From JARKPK01 sp964631235 (GTDB taxonomy: Bacteria; Planctomycetota; Planctomycetia; Pirellulales; Thermoguttaceae): a stretch of DNA of 64,000 bases. The stretch is from assembly GCA_964631235.1 (NCBI GenBank), contig CAZVZX010000025.1:9751-73750 (forward strand), read 5' to 3'. Of this stretch, positions 1 to 8,734 are shown one piece after another; positions within the stretch are counted from its first letter, which is position 1; the number at the start of each line of letters is the position of its first letter. The position numbers and the translations under genes were made by a program. The notes under the pieces were generated by a model. It was not told the origin of the DNA, searched no databases, and saw nothing but the letters and a program-made list of their open reading frames with translations.

Positions 1-354
1 TTCGCCAAAGTGAAAGACTCGTACAACTGCGACGGGCTCTCGATTGCCGCGGCGGCGGCCGCGCTGGCCGATCAGGCGTGGCTCGACCAATGCCGCCGCA
101 AGCTGCTGGCCACCCGCCGACGGCTGACGACCGCCATGCGGGATTTAGGGTTTATAACAGTAGAATCGCACGCCAACTTCACCTGGAACACCCATCCGGC
201 ACGACCGGTTCGGCCGATCTACGAGGAATTGAAACGGCGCCGCATCCTTGTCCGATACATGGACTATCCCCGCTGGGGCGATGGTCTGCGCGTCACGGTC
301 GGCACCGATGCCGAAATCGATTGTTTGATCGATCAGCTTCGGGCGATCGTTTGA
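1..354 (+). CDS. hisC: Histidinol-phosphate aminotransferase, C-terminal part (cut by window edge)
   Basis: Reading frame 1 is open from the first base and encodes about 117 C-terminal residues of a PLP-dependent class I/II aminotransferase. The segment KVKDSYNCD matches the conserved 'KvrdSYN' stretch of HisC, which follows the PLP-lysine region, and the end (LRVTVGTDAEIDCLIDQL) matches the substrate-arginine region and final helix of that family. HisC transfers an amino group from glutamate to imidazole-acetol phosphate in histidine synthesis. The PLP lysine lies outside the window. hisB follows after 186 bp on the same strand, which supports a his assignment over another aminotransferase of the fold. 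Confidence 0.85.
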   Translation, partial: FAKVKDSYNCDGLSIAAAAAALADQAWLDQCRRKLLATRRRLTTAMRDLGFITVESHANFTWNTHPARPVRPIYEELKRRRILVRYMDYPRWGDGLRVTVGTDAEIDCLIDQLRAIV

Positions 355-540
355 CCGCGGACTCGGCGCCCGCACCGAATCGCCCGCGCTTGCGGCGCGC
401 GATGCGTCCCGCTCTGTCGATGTTCGCCAAAGCACGCGACGCATATTCCGCCGAATGCACGGCAGATTGGCATCGGCGCAATTGGCGAAGAATTAGAGTT
501 CCTGCCGTCGGAATCGCCGAGCATATTTTCGGAGGCCGTT

Positions 541-1128
541 ATGAACCGCACCGCGCAAATGCAACGCACCACGGCTGAAACCGAGATCGATTTGACCCTC
601 TGCCTCGACGGTTCGGGCCGGGCCGAAGTCGTTACCGGCATCGGGTTCTTCGACCACATGCTGACGCTGTTTGCCGCGCATGCCGCCATCGATCTGAAGC
701 TTCGCGCGGTCGGCGATCTCAACGTCGATCAGCACCACACGGTCGAAGACGTGGGCATTTGCCTCGGCCAGGCCGTGCGCGCCGCACTGGGCGAAAAGCG
801 CGGCATTCGGCGGTACGGACACTTCACCTTGCCGATGGATGAAACACTGGTTACCGCGGCGATCGATTTCGGCGGGCGGCCGTTCCTGGTTTTCGAAGCG
901 CCCCTGCCCGTGCCGCGCATCGGCGAGTTCCAAGCCGAGCTGTTGTCCGAGTTCTGGCAGGCATTTGCGGTCAATGCCGCGTGCAACCTGCACCTGATAC
1001 TCCATCACGGACGAAATGCCCACCACATCGCCGAAGGGCTGTTCAAAGCCGCCGCGCGTGCGATGCGCATGGCCGTGGAGATCGACCCGCGCACCCCGGG
1101 CGTTCCCAGCACCAAGGGCGTGCTTTGA
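541..1128 (+). CDS. hisB: Imidazoleglycerol-phosphate dehydratase
   Basis: This 195-residue protein is the monofunctional HisB, which dehydrates imidazole-glycerol phosphate to imidazole-acetol phosphate in histidine synthesis (cytoplasmic, usually a 24-mer binding Mn). Visible signatures are GIGFFDHML near residue 38, DQHHTVEDVG near residue 62 and LHHGRNAHHIAEG near residue 158. These are the duplicated metal-binding His/Glu motifs, and the length is typical. The ATG has a clear GGAGG five bases upstream. It follows hisC on the same strand with a 186-bp gap in which I see no gene. No HAD phosphatase domain is fused, unlike the enterobacterial bifunctional enzyme. Confidence 0.97.
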   Translation: MNRTAQMQRTTAETEIDLTLCLDGSGRAEVVTGIGFFDHMLTLFAAHAAIDLKLRAVGDLNVDQHHTVEDVGICLGQAVRAALGEKRGIRRYGHFTLPMDETLVTAAIDFGGRPFLVFEAPLPVPRIGEFQAELLSEFWQAFAVNAACNLHLILHHGRNAHHIAEGLFKAAARAMRMAVEIDPRTPGVPSTKGVL

Positions 1129-1129
1129 T

Positions 1130-1158
1130 GGCGCAGGCCGGCTTCTCCCGTCTGCGCC
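1130..1158 (+). terminator. GC-rich hairpin just after hisB
   Basis: GGCGCAG (1130-1136) can pair with CTGCGCC (1152-1158) around a 15-nt loop, two bases after the hisB stop codon. There is no real T-tract, so it is at best a weak or Rho-assisted terminator. Confidence 0.3.
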
Positions 1159-1610
1159 GGCAATCGGATTTCGGGGCGGCTATCGCATTTCCCAAAGCGG
1201 CAATGCTTTCCGCGCGTCGAATCTTCTCTCGTCCCCGATGTCGGGCCTTGGGGAAACTTGGCCTTTGGCCCTCCCCGCAACAGGCCGGCCCGCCGACCCA
1301 GTGGCGGCGACTCGCCGGCGTTGCCGTAGCCGTCGTCCAGCCAGGGGCAGCCGGGCCGAAACTTTGTCGAAGGAAACCGAACAACTCGATGTCGCCGACC
1401 GCCATTTCTGATAGAATACAATAAGTAGGTAGGGCATTGCGGGCGATCGATTTGGGCCATCATTGAGGCTCCAAGCGGCAACGCAACAACTCCGCCCCTC
1501 GGCCGGCCGGTTTGGCGGGCAGGGGGCGATTGTATTGCAGCGTTGCTTGCCTGGCGTTCAATCGAGGTCGCCGCGCATCGTAGCCATGATCTTTTCGGAG
1601 GAGCATCGTC
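1159..1610. other. Intergenic, no gene seen
   Basis: About 450 bases between hisB and the DUF1559 gene. Open frames here on either strand are short or shadows and show no family motif. An AT-richer patch at 1405-1430 contains -10-like hexamers (TAGAAT, TACAAT) but no convincing -35, so a promoter for the downstream gene is only possible. Confidence 0.5.
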
Positions 1611-2759
1611 ATGCCCAGTTTCCAGGGACTTGCCCGGCGCCGCGAAGATACCCGAGAACGGTTCTCGATGGCCGGCGATTCGCATCGCCATGCGTCGGGC
1701 ATCGGCGCATCGGTCGGCCGCCGCGGGCGGGCCGGCTTCACGCTGGTTGAGCTGCTGGTGGTGATCGCGATTATTGGGATTCTCGTGGGGTTGACCGTCC
1801 CGGCCGTGCAAATGGCGCGCGAATCGGCCCGTCGCGGCCAGTGCTCGAGCAACTTGCACAATTTGGCCCTGGCAATGCAGCAGCATCTCGAGGCGAAGAA
1901 GTGCTTTCCCACCAGTTGGGGCACGGTGCTCGATCCTTCGACGGCGCCGCCCGACATGTCGTCGCGCGGTCATTCGTGGATCGCCTACCTGCTGCCGTAT
2001 CTCGACGAAAAGCCGCTTTGGTCGCAGATCAAGTTCGACGACACGATCGGGGCCAATCTCCAGCCGGCCCAACAAGTGATCGCCATTCTTCGCTGTCCCT
2101 CCGATCTGCACGACGGCAAGCTGAACAACCAGCGATTTCAGCCGAACATGGATGTTGCCGTAACCAATTACAAGGCCGTCGCCGGCGCCAATTGGGAAGG
2201 CACCGCAAGCGGCAAGCATCGCTATCGCAAGGCCGACCCGGTCGTTTCGACCGATCCGAATCTTAATGGCAAAACGTTTCGCGGCCGGAACTACGAAGTG
2301 TACGACGGCCGCCGCTTCGGCGACGGGGTCATTTGCCGCGGTTGGGGCCAAGCGATCATGTCGGGCGGCAGTCCGCAATATCCCGCCATCAGTTGGCCCA
2401 ACAACTGCCCGCGAACCGGCACCTACGATATGGAAATCCGCGACGGCTTGAGCAAAACCTTTGCCATCGGAGAGGCGGTGCCGGCCTTCTGCGCTTGGTC
2501 GAGCTGGTATTGGTGGTACGGCTCGACGGCCACATGCGCCATGCCCCCCAACTGGACCGAGGGCGGCATGGACCGCAACGCCCCGCAGTTCCATCTGGAA
2601 TGGAAGAACTGCTGGGGATTCCACAGCCGTCATCCGGCCGGGGTGAACTTCGCCCTCTGCGACGGCAGCGCTCGGCTGATTGCCGACGACATCGACATCG
2701 GCGTCTATCGCGCACTGGCGACGATCGACGGCGGCGAAATCGTCAATCCGCCCGAATGA
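1611..2759 (+). CDS. DUF1559 domain protein with prepilin-type N-terminus
   Basis: The 382-residue protein has a type IV prepilin-like processing site, Gly42-Phe43-Thr-Leu-Val-Glu47, followed by the hydrophobic helix LLVVIAIIGILVGL. The C-terminal part ends with the DUF1559 signature (HPAGVNFALCDGSARLI, the 'H-x9-DG' motif). Such proteins are hugely expanded in Planctomycetes and resemble type II secretion pseudopilins, but their exact role is unknown. The ATG is preceded by GGAGGAG at good spacing. The 42-residue leader is long, and Met20 is an alternative start. It would need a prepilin peptidase: candidates in this window are the genes at 19660 and 59090. Confidence 0.93.
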   Translation: MPSFQGLARRREDTRERFSMAGDSHRHASGIGASVGRRGRAGFTLVELLVVIAIIGILVGLTVPAVQMARESARRGQCSSNLHNLALAMQQHLEAKKCFPTSWGTVLDPSTAPPDMSSRGHSWIAYLLPYLDEKPLWSQIKFDDTIGANLQPAQQVIAILRCPSDLHDGKLNNQRFQPNMDVAVTNYKAVAGANWEGTASGKHRYRKADPVVSTDPNLNGKTFRGRNYEVYDGRRFGDGVICRGWGQAIMSGGSPQYPAISWPNNCPRTGTYDMEIRDGLSKTFAIGEAVPAFCAWSSWYWWYGSTATCAMPPNWTEGGMDRNAPQFHLEWKNCWGFHSRHPAGVNFALCDGSARLIADDIDIGVYRALATIDGGEIVNPPE

Positions 2760-3101
2760 TCGCCTGGCACGACGCCCAGCGGAACTTCGGTGCGCCTTGC
2801 CCGCGCGCGCCGGTGTGACGTTTTCGGCACAATGTTGCCGCTGGCACAATCGCCGCGTGATGACCTGATTCGGCAACGCTCGGGGTGCGCGCCCGCCGGG
2901 GGCATGCTCGTCTCTTTGGTGCCTGCTTCCTCGGCTCCGGCCGAAATCGCCGAGAACGCTTGCCCGCCGGCCCGTCGCCGTGGTAGTGTGGTTGCGGCCG
3001 GGCGCGTCTGAGTTCCTCCGCCGATCCCTCCTTCGTTCGTCCGTCCGTCGATCACCCCGTCGCCCCACCGACCGATCCATCCGATCGAGGAGTCTGTACA
3101 A
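2760..3101. other. Intergenic, no gene seen
   Basis: 342 bases between the DUF1559 gene and the small protein at 3102. No convincing coding frame, tRNA or strong hairpin with T-tract. It presumably carries the promoter of the genes at 3102 and 3350, but I cannot name a good -35/-10 pair. Confidence 0.4.
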
Positions 3102-3308
3102 ATGAGCGAGAGGAAACCCTTACGCGACCGCTCGAAAGACATTCCAGTGAATGCAGCGATGCAGTGTAACAACTGCCGAAACAGGATAGTCGGGACGGCT
3201 ACCTGCTTTGCCTTTCCAGATAGGATTCCAGACGAGATTCTTGGCGGGTATTTCGACCACAGGAACGAGTACCCGGGAGACCGGGGAATTCGGTTTGAAC
3301 AGAAATAG
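3102..3308 (+). CDS. Small conserved hypothetical protein with CxxC
   Basis: A 68-residue protein with a C-N-N-C pair near residue 22, a third Cys about 12 residues later and the string YPGDRGIRFE near the end. From memory, short bacterial hypothetical proteins have this same arrangement (CxxC, 'AFP..IP..I..G..DH...YPGDRGI.F'), so I take it as real, but no function is known to me. The start is supported by GAGGAG about ten bases upstream. The Cys residues may bind a metal; that is inference. It ends 41 bp before the Gfo/Idh gene and may be co-transcribed with it. Confidence 0.65.
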   Translation: MSERKPLRDRSKDIPVNAAMQCNNCRNRIVGTATCFAFPDRIPDEILGGYFDHRNEYPGDRGIRFEQK

Positions 3309-3349
3309 TGCAGTCAGTGGCACGTCCTTCCAACACCGGGAGCATCTTC

Positions 3350-4738
3350 ATGAGCACGCACGCAAACATCGAACGACAAAACGGCAACGGCCGAAGGACC
3401 TTCTTGAAGCAGGCGGCCGCGGCCGCCGCGATAACCATCGTTCCGCGGAACGTGTTGGGCGGGGCGGCCGGCCCGGCGCCGAGCGAAAAACTCAATTTGG
3501 CGGGCATCGGCGTCGGCGGCATGCAGGGCTTGGGCGACGTTCGCTCAGTAAGCGGCGAGAACATCTACGCCCTGTGCGATGTTGACGAAAACCACTTGAA
3601 CAAGGCGGCGCAGCAGTTTCCCAAGGCCAAGCTCTACCGCGATTTCCGCGAAATGCTCGACAAAGAGCATAAGAATCTTCACGGCGTAACGGTCACCATT
3701 CCCGACCACATGCACGCCACGGCCTCGGTTTGGGCGATGGAGCGCGGCCTGGGCGTCTATTGCCAAAAGCCGCTGACGCAAACCGTTTGGGAAGCGCGCC
3801 TGCTGGCCAACGCGGCCAAGAAGTACAAGGTTGCCACGCAGATGGGCAACCAGGGCTACTCGCACGTGGCCACGCGCATCGCCTGCGAGAGCATCTGGAA
3901 CGGCGACATCGGTGATGTGACGGAAGTCCACTCGTGGCATGGCGGGGGATTTTCGCGCGGCATCGTCAAATGGCCTGAGCCCGAGCCTGTGCCGCCGACG
4001 CTCAATTGGAATCTTTGGCAAGGCCGGGCCCAGGAACGACCGTATAGCTCGAAGATTCACCCGATCCACTGGCGCGGGTTTCTCGATTACGGCACGATGA
4101 TGATCGGCGATTGGGGCATTCACCAGTACGGGCCGGCGAATTGGGCCCTCGGGCTGGGCGAAACATCGCCGACGAGCGTTCAGTGTTTCGCCGTCGAGGG
4201 CGTCAACCCGGTCACCTATCCCAACTACGCCTGCAAGTTCCTATTTCCGGCACGGCGCTGCCCGCACGTCAAAAGCGGCACAATGCCGCCCGTGGCGGTG
4301 TATTGGTACGAAGGGAGCATGGCGAAGCTGTTCAAACCGCCGCAAGGCCTGACGGCCGAAGACCTCAAGAGCATCAATCAGGTGTTTGTCGGCACAAAGG
4401 GCTTCCTGGGCACGAGCGGCCGCGGCGAGGGCGTCACCCTGCTGCCGCGCCCCAAAGACGGCTCGCGGCTGCAACCGCCCGAGGTGCTCAAGCGATCGCC
4501 CGGGCACGTTCAAGATTGGCTTCGCGCGCTGCGCGGCGGTGAACCGGCGTGCTCGAACTTCACCATTTCCGGCCCCTACACCGAGTGGATGCTCTTGGGC
4601 GCCATCTCGTGGCGGTTCCCCAACGAAGAACTCAAATGGGACAGCAAGAACCTGCGGTTCACCAACAACGAAAAAGCCAACGAGTTCGTTCGGCCCCAAT
4701 TCCGAAAGGGATGGGAGCTGAAAGAAATCACCGTTTGA
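3350..4738 (+). CDS. Gfo/Idh/MocA family oxidoreductase, Tat-exported
   Basis: A 462-residue NAD(P)-dependent oxidoreductase-like protein. The N-terminus has a twin-arginine signal (GRRTFLK, Arg15-Arg16, then an Ala-rich stretch), so it is probably exported folded with its cofactor. The Rossmann part follows: LNLAGIGVGGMQG, ALCDVDE, then VTIPDHMHA and YCQKPLTQTVWEA, the 'EKP'-type motif of the family with Gln instead of Glu. The C-terminal part is the usual alpha/beta substrate domain. These proteins are abundant in Planctomycetes and act on sugars or inositols, with substrates mostly unknown. ATG 3350 is chosen because GGGAG precedes it. An upstream in-frame GTG at 3308 would add 14 residues before the Tat signal and overlap the previous gene. 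Confidence 0.92.
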   Translation: MSTHANIERQNGNGRRTFLKQAAAAAAITIVPRNVLGGAAGPAPSEKLNLAGIGVGGMQGLGDVRSVSGENIYALCDVDENHLNKAAQQFPKAKLYRDFREMLDKEHKNLHGVTVTIPDHMHATASVWAMERGLGVYCQKPLTQTVWEARLLANAAKKYKVATQMGNQGYSHVATRIACESIWNGDIGDVTEVHSWHGGGFSRGIVKWPEPEPVPPTLNWNLWQGRAQERPYSSKIHPIHWRGFLDYGTMMIGDWGIHQYGPANWALGLGETSPTSVQCFAVEGVNPVTYPNYACKFLFPARRCPHVKSGTMPPVAVYWYEGSMAKLFKPPQGLTAEDLKSINQVFVGTKGFLGTSGRGEGVTLLPRPKDGSRLQPPEVLKRSPGHVQDWLRALRGGEPACSNFTISGPYTEWMLLGAISWRFPNEELKWDSKNLRFTNNEKANEFVRPQFRKGWELKEITV

Positions 4739-4918
4739 GGACGGCCTGAGTCGGCTTGGCTCGGCCGGAGCATACATCGCACGGGAAGCCGGGGGCGCGA
4801 AGCCGCCCTCGGCCCAGGACATCGACGCGGCCTGTCGTTCGCCCGATTTCCTTCGGGCTTATGCAGGGGCGCGGTGTTTCGTTGCAGTATATGCGGGGCC
4901 GTCGTCTTTCGACGCGGT

Positions 4919-7327
4919 TCAGACGGGGCTGTCGTCGGCCGCGGGATCGTCGCCTTCGGTTTCTTCCAGGGCCCGATCGGTGCTGGCCGGATCGACCCGG
5001 CGGCAGCTTTCGGTGAGCATCGAAGCGATTTCGTTCAATTCACCGCGCCATTGGTCTGGCTCGACCTCGGGCGGAACAAGCTGCGTGAACTCGCGCACCA
5101 GCAAGATCAATCGCAACAGGTGGCGGAAGATGACGCCCTCTTGCTTCTGAAGCGATTTCGACGAGATGTATTTCTCGAAATCGCCGCCGAACTCGAGCAA
5201 CTCGCCGGCCACCCATACGGGAAAGGTGCGCAAGTCGCTGACGCCGGGGAAGTCGTAGTCGAACAAACGGCGGAGCTTATCGGCCAGCGCGAGCACGCGC
5301 GGCGGCGGCTCGTCGAAGCTCCGCCGGGGCCGCGGCTCGTCGTCATCGCGTTCGACCAGTTCGTCTTCGGTGGCCAGCCCCAGTTGCAACAGCAGCACAT
5401 CGAGCCGCCCGACGGCCAGCGGGCCGGGAGGCAACTCGCGTTGCCGCGGCACGCGCACGGCTCGGCCCAGCGAGGGCGGCAGCTCGAGCACGCTTTCCAT
5501 TGCCTGCAATCGCTCGGCGCGATCGGCCATGCCCAAGTGATCGATCAAGTACACGGCATACAGCGGGTGAATCCCGCGAAACATCAAGAGTTTGCTCAAG
5601 TTTTCGGTGGGGTGCGCCGCATCGGGGCGATAGCGGGGCCGCTCGGACACCGGTGCGTTCGCCGCTGCCGCCGTCGCGCCGCCGGCGTTCTTTCCGCCCG
5701 AGAATAGGGCCTCGATGTCGGCCGCCGTAACCGGCCCGGCGAGCAGATCGGCCAATTTCGGGGCCTTCTCCGGCGGAGGCGGCAATTCGGCAGCCTCCTC
5801 TTCCACGGGCGGCGGCGGTTCCAAGCGGACGTAGCCCGCCCGATGCAGCGTAAGCAACATCCGGTCGAGTTCGCGCTGCCCTTCTTCGATGGCCGAGGAA
5901 GGGGCCAGGCGTTTCGCCACCAAGCGGCGGATGCGATCGACCTCGGGCGAGGCGTCGAGCATGTAAGCCAGCAGCCGCCAGGGCAGCGCGCCGCGGCTGA
6001 CCAGTCGGGCCGGGGCCGCATCGCGCAAGCGCTCGAACTGTTGCTGGCTCCAGTAGGTTTCGCCTTCGCGGCGGGTGGGCATCTTCCGCTTCAGCTCTTT
6101 CTTGAGCTTCAACATCGCCGGATCTTTGGTGTCGGCCGGAATGCGGTCGAACTTTTCGCGCCAGCGGGCGATCTTCACGTCGTCTTCGTGAGCCAGGACG
6201 AAGACGTAGCCCTGCGCGTCGTACTGCGGCCGGCCCGCCCGGCCGAACATCTGGTGCGCGCTGCTTGGGTCGAGCAAGCGCCGTTTGCCCGGCGGCCCCT
6301 TGGCCAACTCGGGCAGAACCACGCTTCGCGCCGGCAAGTTGATTCCGGCCGAAAGCGTTTCGGTGCAAACGCAGCACGAAAGCAGTTTGCGTTGGAAAAG
6401 GTCTTCAACAATCCGCCGATACCGCGGCAACACGCCCGCATGATGCACGCCCACGCCGCGAAGCAATAGCTGCCGGAGCTTCGCGCCGGCGCCGATGGAA
6501 AAGTCGTACTCCTCCAGCGCCGCGGCAATTCGCGCCTGCTGGCCCGGCGCCAGCAAGGCCTTGCCTTTGAGCGTTTCGGCCGTGGTCCAGCATTGCTCGC
6601 GGTTGAAGCAGAAGATCAGCGCCGGAGTGAGCCGCTGTGCCTCGTCGCCGTGCGACATCCATTCAAGCTGCTCGGTCAACAGCATGTCGGGCACCCACTG
6701 GAAGACCAGCGGCACCTTCCGCTCGTGCCCGTGAACAAGCTCCAACTTCCGCTGATGGGCCAAACGCATCCATTGGACGAACTCGGGCGCGTTGCCCACC
6801 GTGGCCGAAAGCAACAGCAGCCGCACATGCGGGGGCAACAGCCCGAGGCTCAACTCCCACACGATCCCCCGCTCGGGATCGTTGAAGCTGTGGAATTCGT
6901 CCATCACCACGGCCGAAACGCGGTCGAATTCGCACGGCTCGCGGTGCAGCAGACGGTTGAGGAGGATTTCCGCCACGACGACGAGGACACGGGCGTCGGG
7001 GTTTTCGCGGCGGTTGCCGGTTACCAGGCCCACATCCTCGGGCGCAAAGCCCCATCGCACCGCGGCCGACTGCAACTCGCGGAACTTCTGTTCGCACAGG
7101 GCGATCAGCGGCGTGGTGTAGTAAGCGATCGCGCCGGTGTGCAAGGCCTCGAAGAGGGCGGCCTCGGCGATCATCGTTTTGCCGGTGCCGGTCGGCGCAC
7201 ACACCAGCACGCCTTCTTCGCAGGAAAACCAGGCCAGCAGGGCGTCTTCCTGCACCGGGTAGGGCGGATACGGCAGTTGTTCGAAGAACCGGTCGGCCAG
7301 TTGCGAACGGTCCGCGGTGTTCGACAT
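4919..7327 (-). CDS. DExH-box superfamily 2 helicase (Ski2-like)
   Basis: An 802-residue protein with the SF2 helicase motifs in order: Walker A APTGTGKT (44-51), motif Ia YYTTPLIAL, motif II DEFH (143-146), motif III SAT (174-176), and in the second RecA domain VHHAGVLPRYR, TETLSAGINLPA and QMFGRAGRP. The DExH form and the 'INLPA...GRAGRP' spacing are typical of Ski2/Hel308-like RNA or DNA helicases. The C-terminal 350 residues contain a Pro/Glu-rich linker and a helical region of no clear family. It probably remodels RNA, but the substrate cannot be told from sequence. It is transcribed opposite to its neighbours and appears monocistronic. Confidence 0.93.
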   Translation of the reverse strand: MSNTADRSQLADRFFEQLPYPPYPVQEDALLAWFSCEEGVLVCAPTGTGKTMIAEAALFEALHTGAIAYYTTPLIALCEQKFRELQSAAVRWGFAPEDVGLVTGNRRENPDARVLVVVAEILLNRLLHREPCEFDRVSAVVMDEFHSFNDPERGIVWELSLGLLPPHVRLLLLSATVGNAPEFVQWMRLAHQRKLELVHGHERKVPLVFQWVPDMLLTEQLEWMSHGDEAQRLTPALIFCFNREQCWTTAETLKGKALLAPGQQARIAAALEEYDFSIGAGAKLRQLLLRGVGVHHAGVLPRYRRIVEDLFQRKLLSCCVCTETLSAGINLPARSVVLPELAKGPPGKRRLLDPSSAHQMFGRAGRPQYDAQGYVFVLAHEDDVKIARWREKFDRIPADTKDPAMLKLKKELKRKMPTRREGETYWSQQQFERLRDAAPARLVSRGALPWRLLAYMLDASPEVDRIRRLVAKRLAPSSAIEEGQRELDRMLLTLHRAGYVRLEPPPPVEEEAAELPPPPEKAPKLADLLAGPVTAADIEALFSGGKNAGGATAAAANAPVSERPRYRPDAAHPTENLSKLLMFRGIHPLYAVYLIDHLGMADRAERLQAMESVLELPPSLGRAVRVPRQRELPPGPLAVGRLDVLLLQLGLATEDELVERDDDEPRPRRSFDEPPPRVLALADKLRRLFDYDFPGVSDLRTFPVWVAGELLEFGGDFEKYISSKSLQKQEGVIFRHLLRLILLVREFTQLVPPEVEPDQWRGELNEIASMLTESCRRVDPASTDRALEETEGDDPAADDSPV

Positions 7328-7769
7328 GAATCAGGCTTTCCTTCGCGGCCGATGCCGGACGGGGACGAAAGGCTTCCGGATGATGCGTTCGCCAAGTCGG
7401 CCCGCCCGATCGAGAACGCGCCCAACCGACCAGCGAAGCCGCCGGTCGTGCGTTGTTCCCGCGGCAAGCACGTTCCCGATTTTGCGGTTCAATTCCGTAT
7501 TGCGGCGGGAACACCTTCTGCGGGCCGACCCGGTGCCGACGGGCGTCGCCAACGGCCAACCGCGGCGGCAACTGCCGTCAACGGTCGCCGAGCATTGGCA
7601 AACGCGCCCGACCGCGACTATGATACGGCATGCAGAGGCCGCCCGAAAGACGGCTGCTGCGGCCCGACGCATCGAGCGCGCAAGCGAAGTCGTTTTTTCG
7701 CCGGGCGGCTTTCGATTGATGTCGATAAGAATTCGAGTTGAACCGGTTCACCGAGGGAGAAGCTCAACT
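7328..7769. other. Divergent intergenic region
   Basis: 442 bases between the divergently transcribed helicase (minus) and TIM-barrel gene (plus). It must hold both promoters; the plus-strand candidate is listed separately. No coding frame with recognisable motifs was seen, although a forward frame stays open through it into the TIM-barrel gene. Confidence 0.5.
7595..7624 (+). promoter_or_regulatory. Candidate sigma70-type promoter
   Basis: TTGGCA (7595-7600), an 18-nt spacer, then TATGAT (7619-7624). It would start transcription near 7631, about 140 nt upstream of the TIM-barrel gene start at 7770. Seen by eye only. Confidence 0.4.
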
Positions 7770-8714
7770 ATGTCGTCAATGCACCATCAGCGAAGGGATT
7801 TTCTCAAGGCGATGGGCCTGGGCGCAGCGGCCATGGCCACCGGAGGACGATTGAACCTATTATCCTCGTCCGCCGCGGCGGACGATTCCGCACCGCTGCA
7901 TGTGGCGACCAATTTCTATCCCTGGATCACGTTCTACAAGCGCGACAACCGCGACTTCTTGGCCGAACTTGATGCCGGCCTGGCCGACATCAAGAAGGCG
8001 GGCCTCGACGGCATCGAGCTGCCCCTCGGCGCGCCGGAAACTCTCGAAAAACAGGCCGAGCTGCTCAAGAAGCACGGCCTGCAAGCCCGTTCGTTTTACG
8101 TCGGACCGCCGATGCACGATGAACGCTCGGAGCAGAGCATTGCTTCCGTGCTCGCCTCGGCTGAAAAAGCCAAAGAGCTGTTCAACACGCAAATCATCGT
8201 CATCAATCCGCAACCGCAGAAGAACAAGACCGACGCCATGCTCCGCCATCAGGCGGCCGCCTTGGAGCAGCTTGGGCGACGCCTTCATGAAAAGGGCATG
8301 ACGCTGGCCTACCATTTCCATGCGGTCGAGCTGGAGAACGCCGCCCGCGAGTTCCACCACATGCTCTGCAACACCGAGCCGCATCATTTGACGCTTTGCT
8401 ACGACGCCCATTGGATGTTCCGCGGCTCGGGCAACTCGGCCGTGGCGGTGCTCGATGCGGTAACTCTTTACGGAGCGCGCATCAGCGAGATTCACTTGCG
8501 GCAATCGGTCGATGGGGTTTGGACCGAGGCGTTCGGCGAAGGCGATATCGACTACCCGGCGATGGTCAAGATGCTGCGCGAGGTCGGAGCGAAGCCGCTG
8601 CTGGTGCTCGAACAGGCGGTCGAGGCCCAGTCGCCGAAAACACTCGATGCCGTAGCCGCCCATCGCCGCGGCGCCGAATACACCCGGCGGCTGTTCGCCC
8701 AACCGGTCGGCTGA
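7770..8714 (+). CDS. Sugar phosphate isomerase/epimerase-like TIM-barrel protein, Tat-exported
   Basis: A 314-residue protein with a twin-arginine signal (HQRRDFLKAMG, Arg8-Arg9, hydrophobic Ala/Gly stretch, cleavage near SSAAA-DD). The mature part is an AP-endonuclease-2/xylose-isomerase-like TIM barrel: KKAGLDGIELPLG (strand-1 region), TLAYHFHAVEL (metal-ligand His), LCYDAHWM, ISEIHLRQS and GDIDYPAMVKML. Members of this superfamily isomerise or epimerise sugars using a divalent metal; the substrate here is unknown. The ATG is chosen for AGGGAGA upstream and because the Tat signal begins there. The symporter starts 20 bp downstream, so the two are probably one operon linking sugar conversion and uptake. 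Confidence 0.9.
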   Translation: MSSMHHQRRDFLKAMGLGAAAMATGGRLNLLSSSAAADDSAPLHVATNFYPWITFYKRDNRDFLAELDAGLADIKKAGLDGIELPLGAPETLEKQAELLKKHGLQARSFYVGPPMHDERSEQSIASVLASAEKAKELFNTQIIVINPQPQKNKTDAMLRHQAAALEQLGRRLHEKGMTLAYHFHAVELENAAREFHHMLCNTEPHHLTLCYDAHWMFRGSGNSAVAVLDAVTLYGARISEIHLRQSVDGVWTEAFGEGDIDYPAMVKMLREVGAKPLLVLEQAVEAQSPKTLDAVAAHRRGAEYTRRLFAQPVG

Positions 8715-8734
8715 AGCCCCACAGCGAAACGCCC

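Noticed and set aside
2841..2860. Sigma54-like site (TGGCAC) before the gene at 3102
   Set aside because: The -24 element is present, but no GC/TTGCA -12 element sits at the required spacing.
1005..3101. Open frame of about 698 codons on the minus strand
   Set aside because: It overlaps hisB and the DUF1559 gene, both with clear family motifs on the plus strand, and its own translation is Arg/Gly/Ala-rich without any motif. High-GC shadow.
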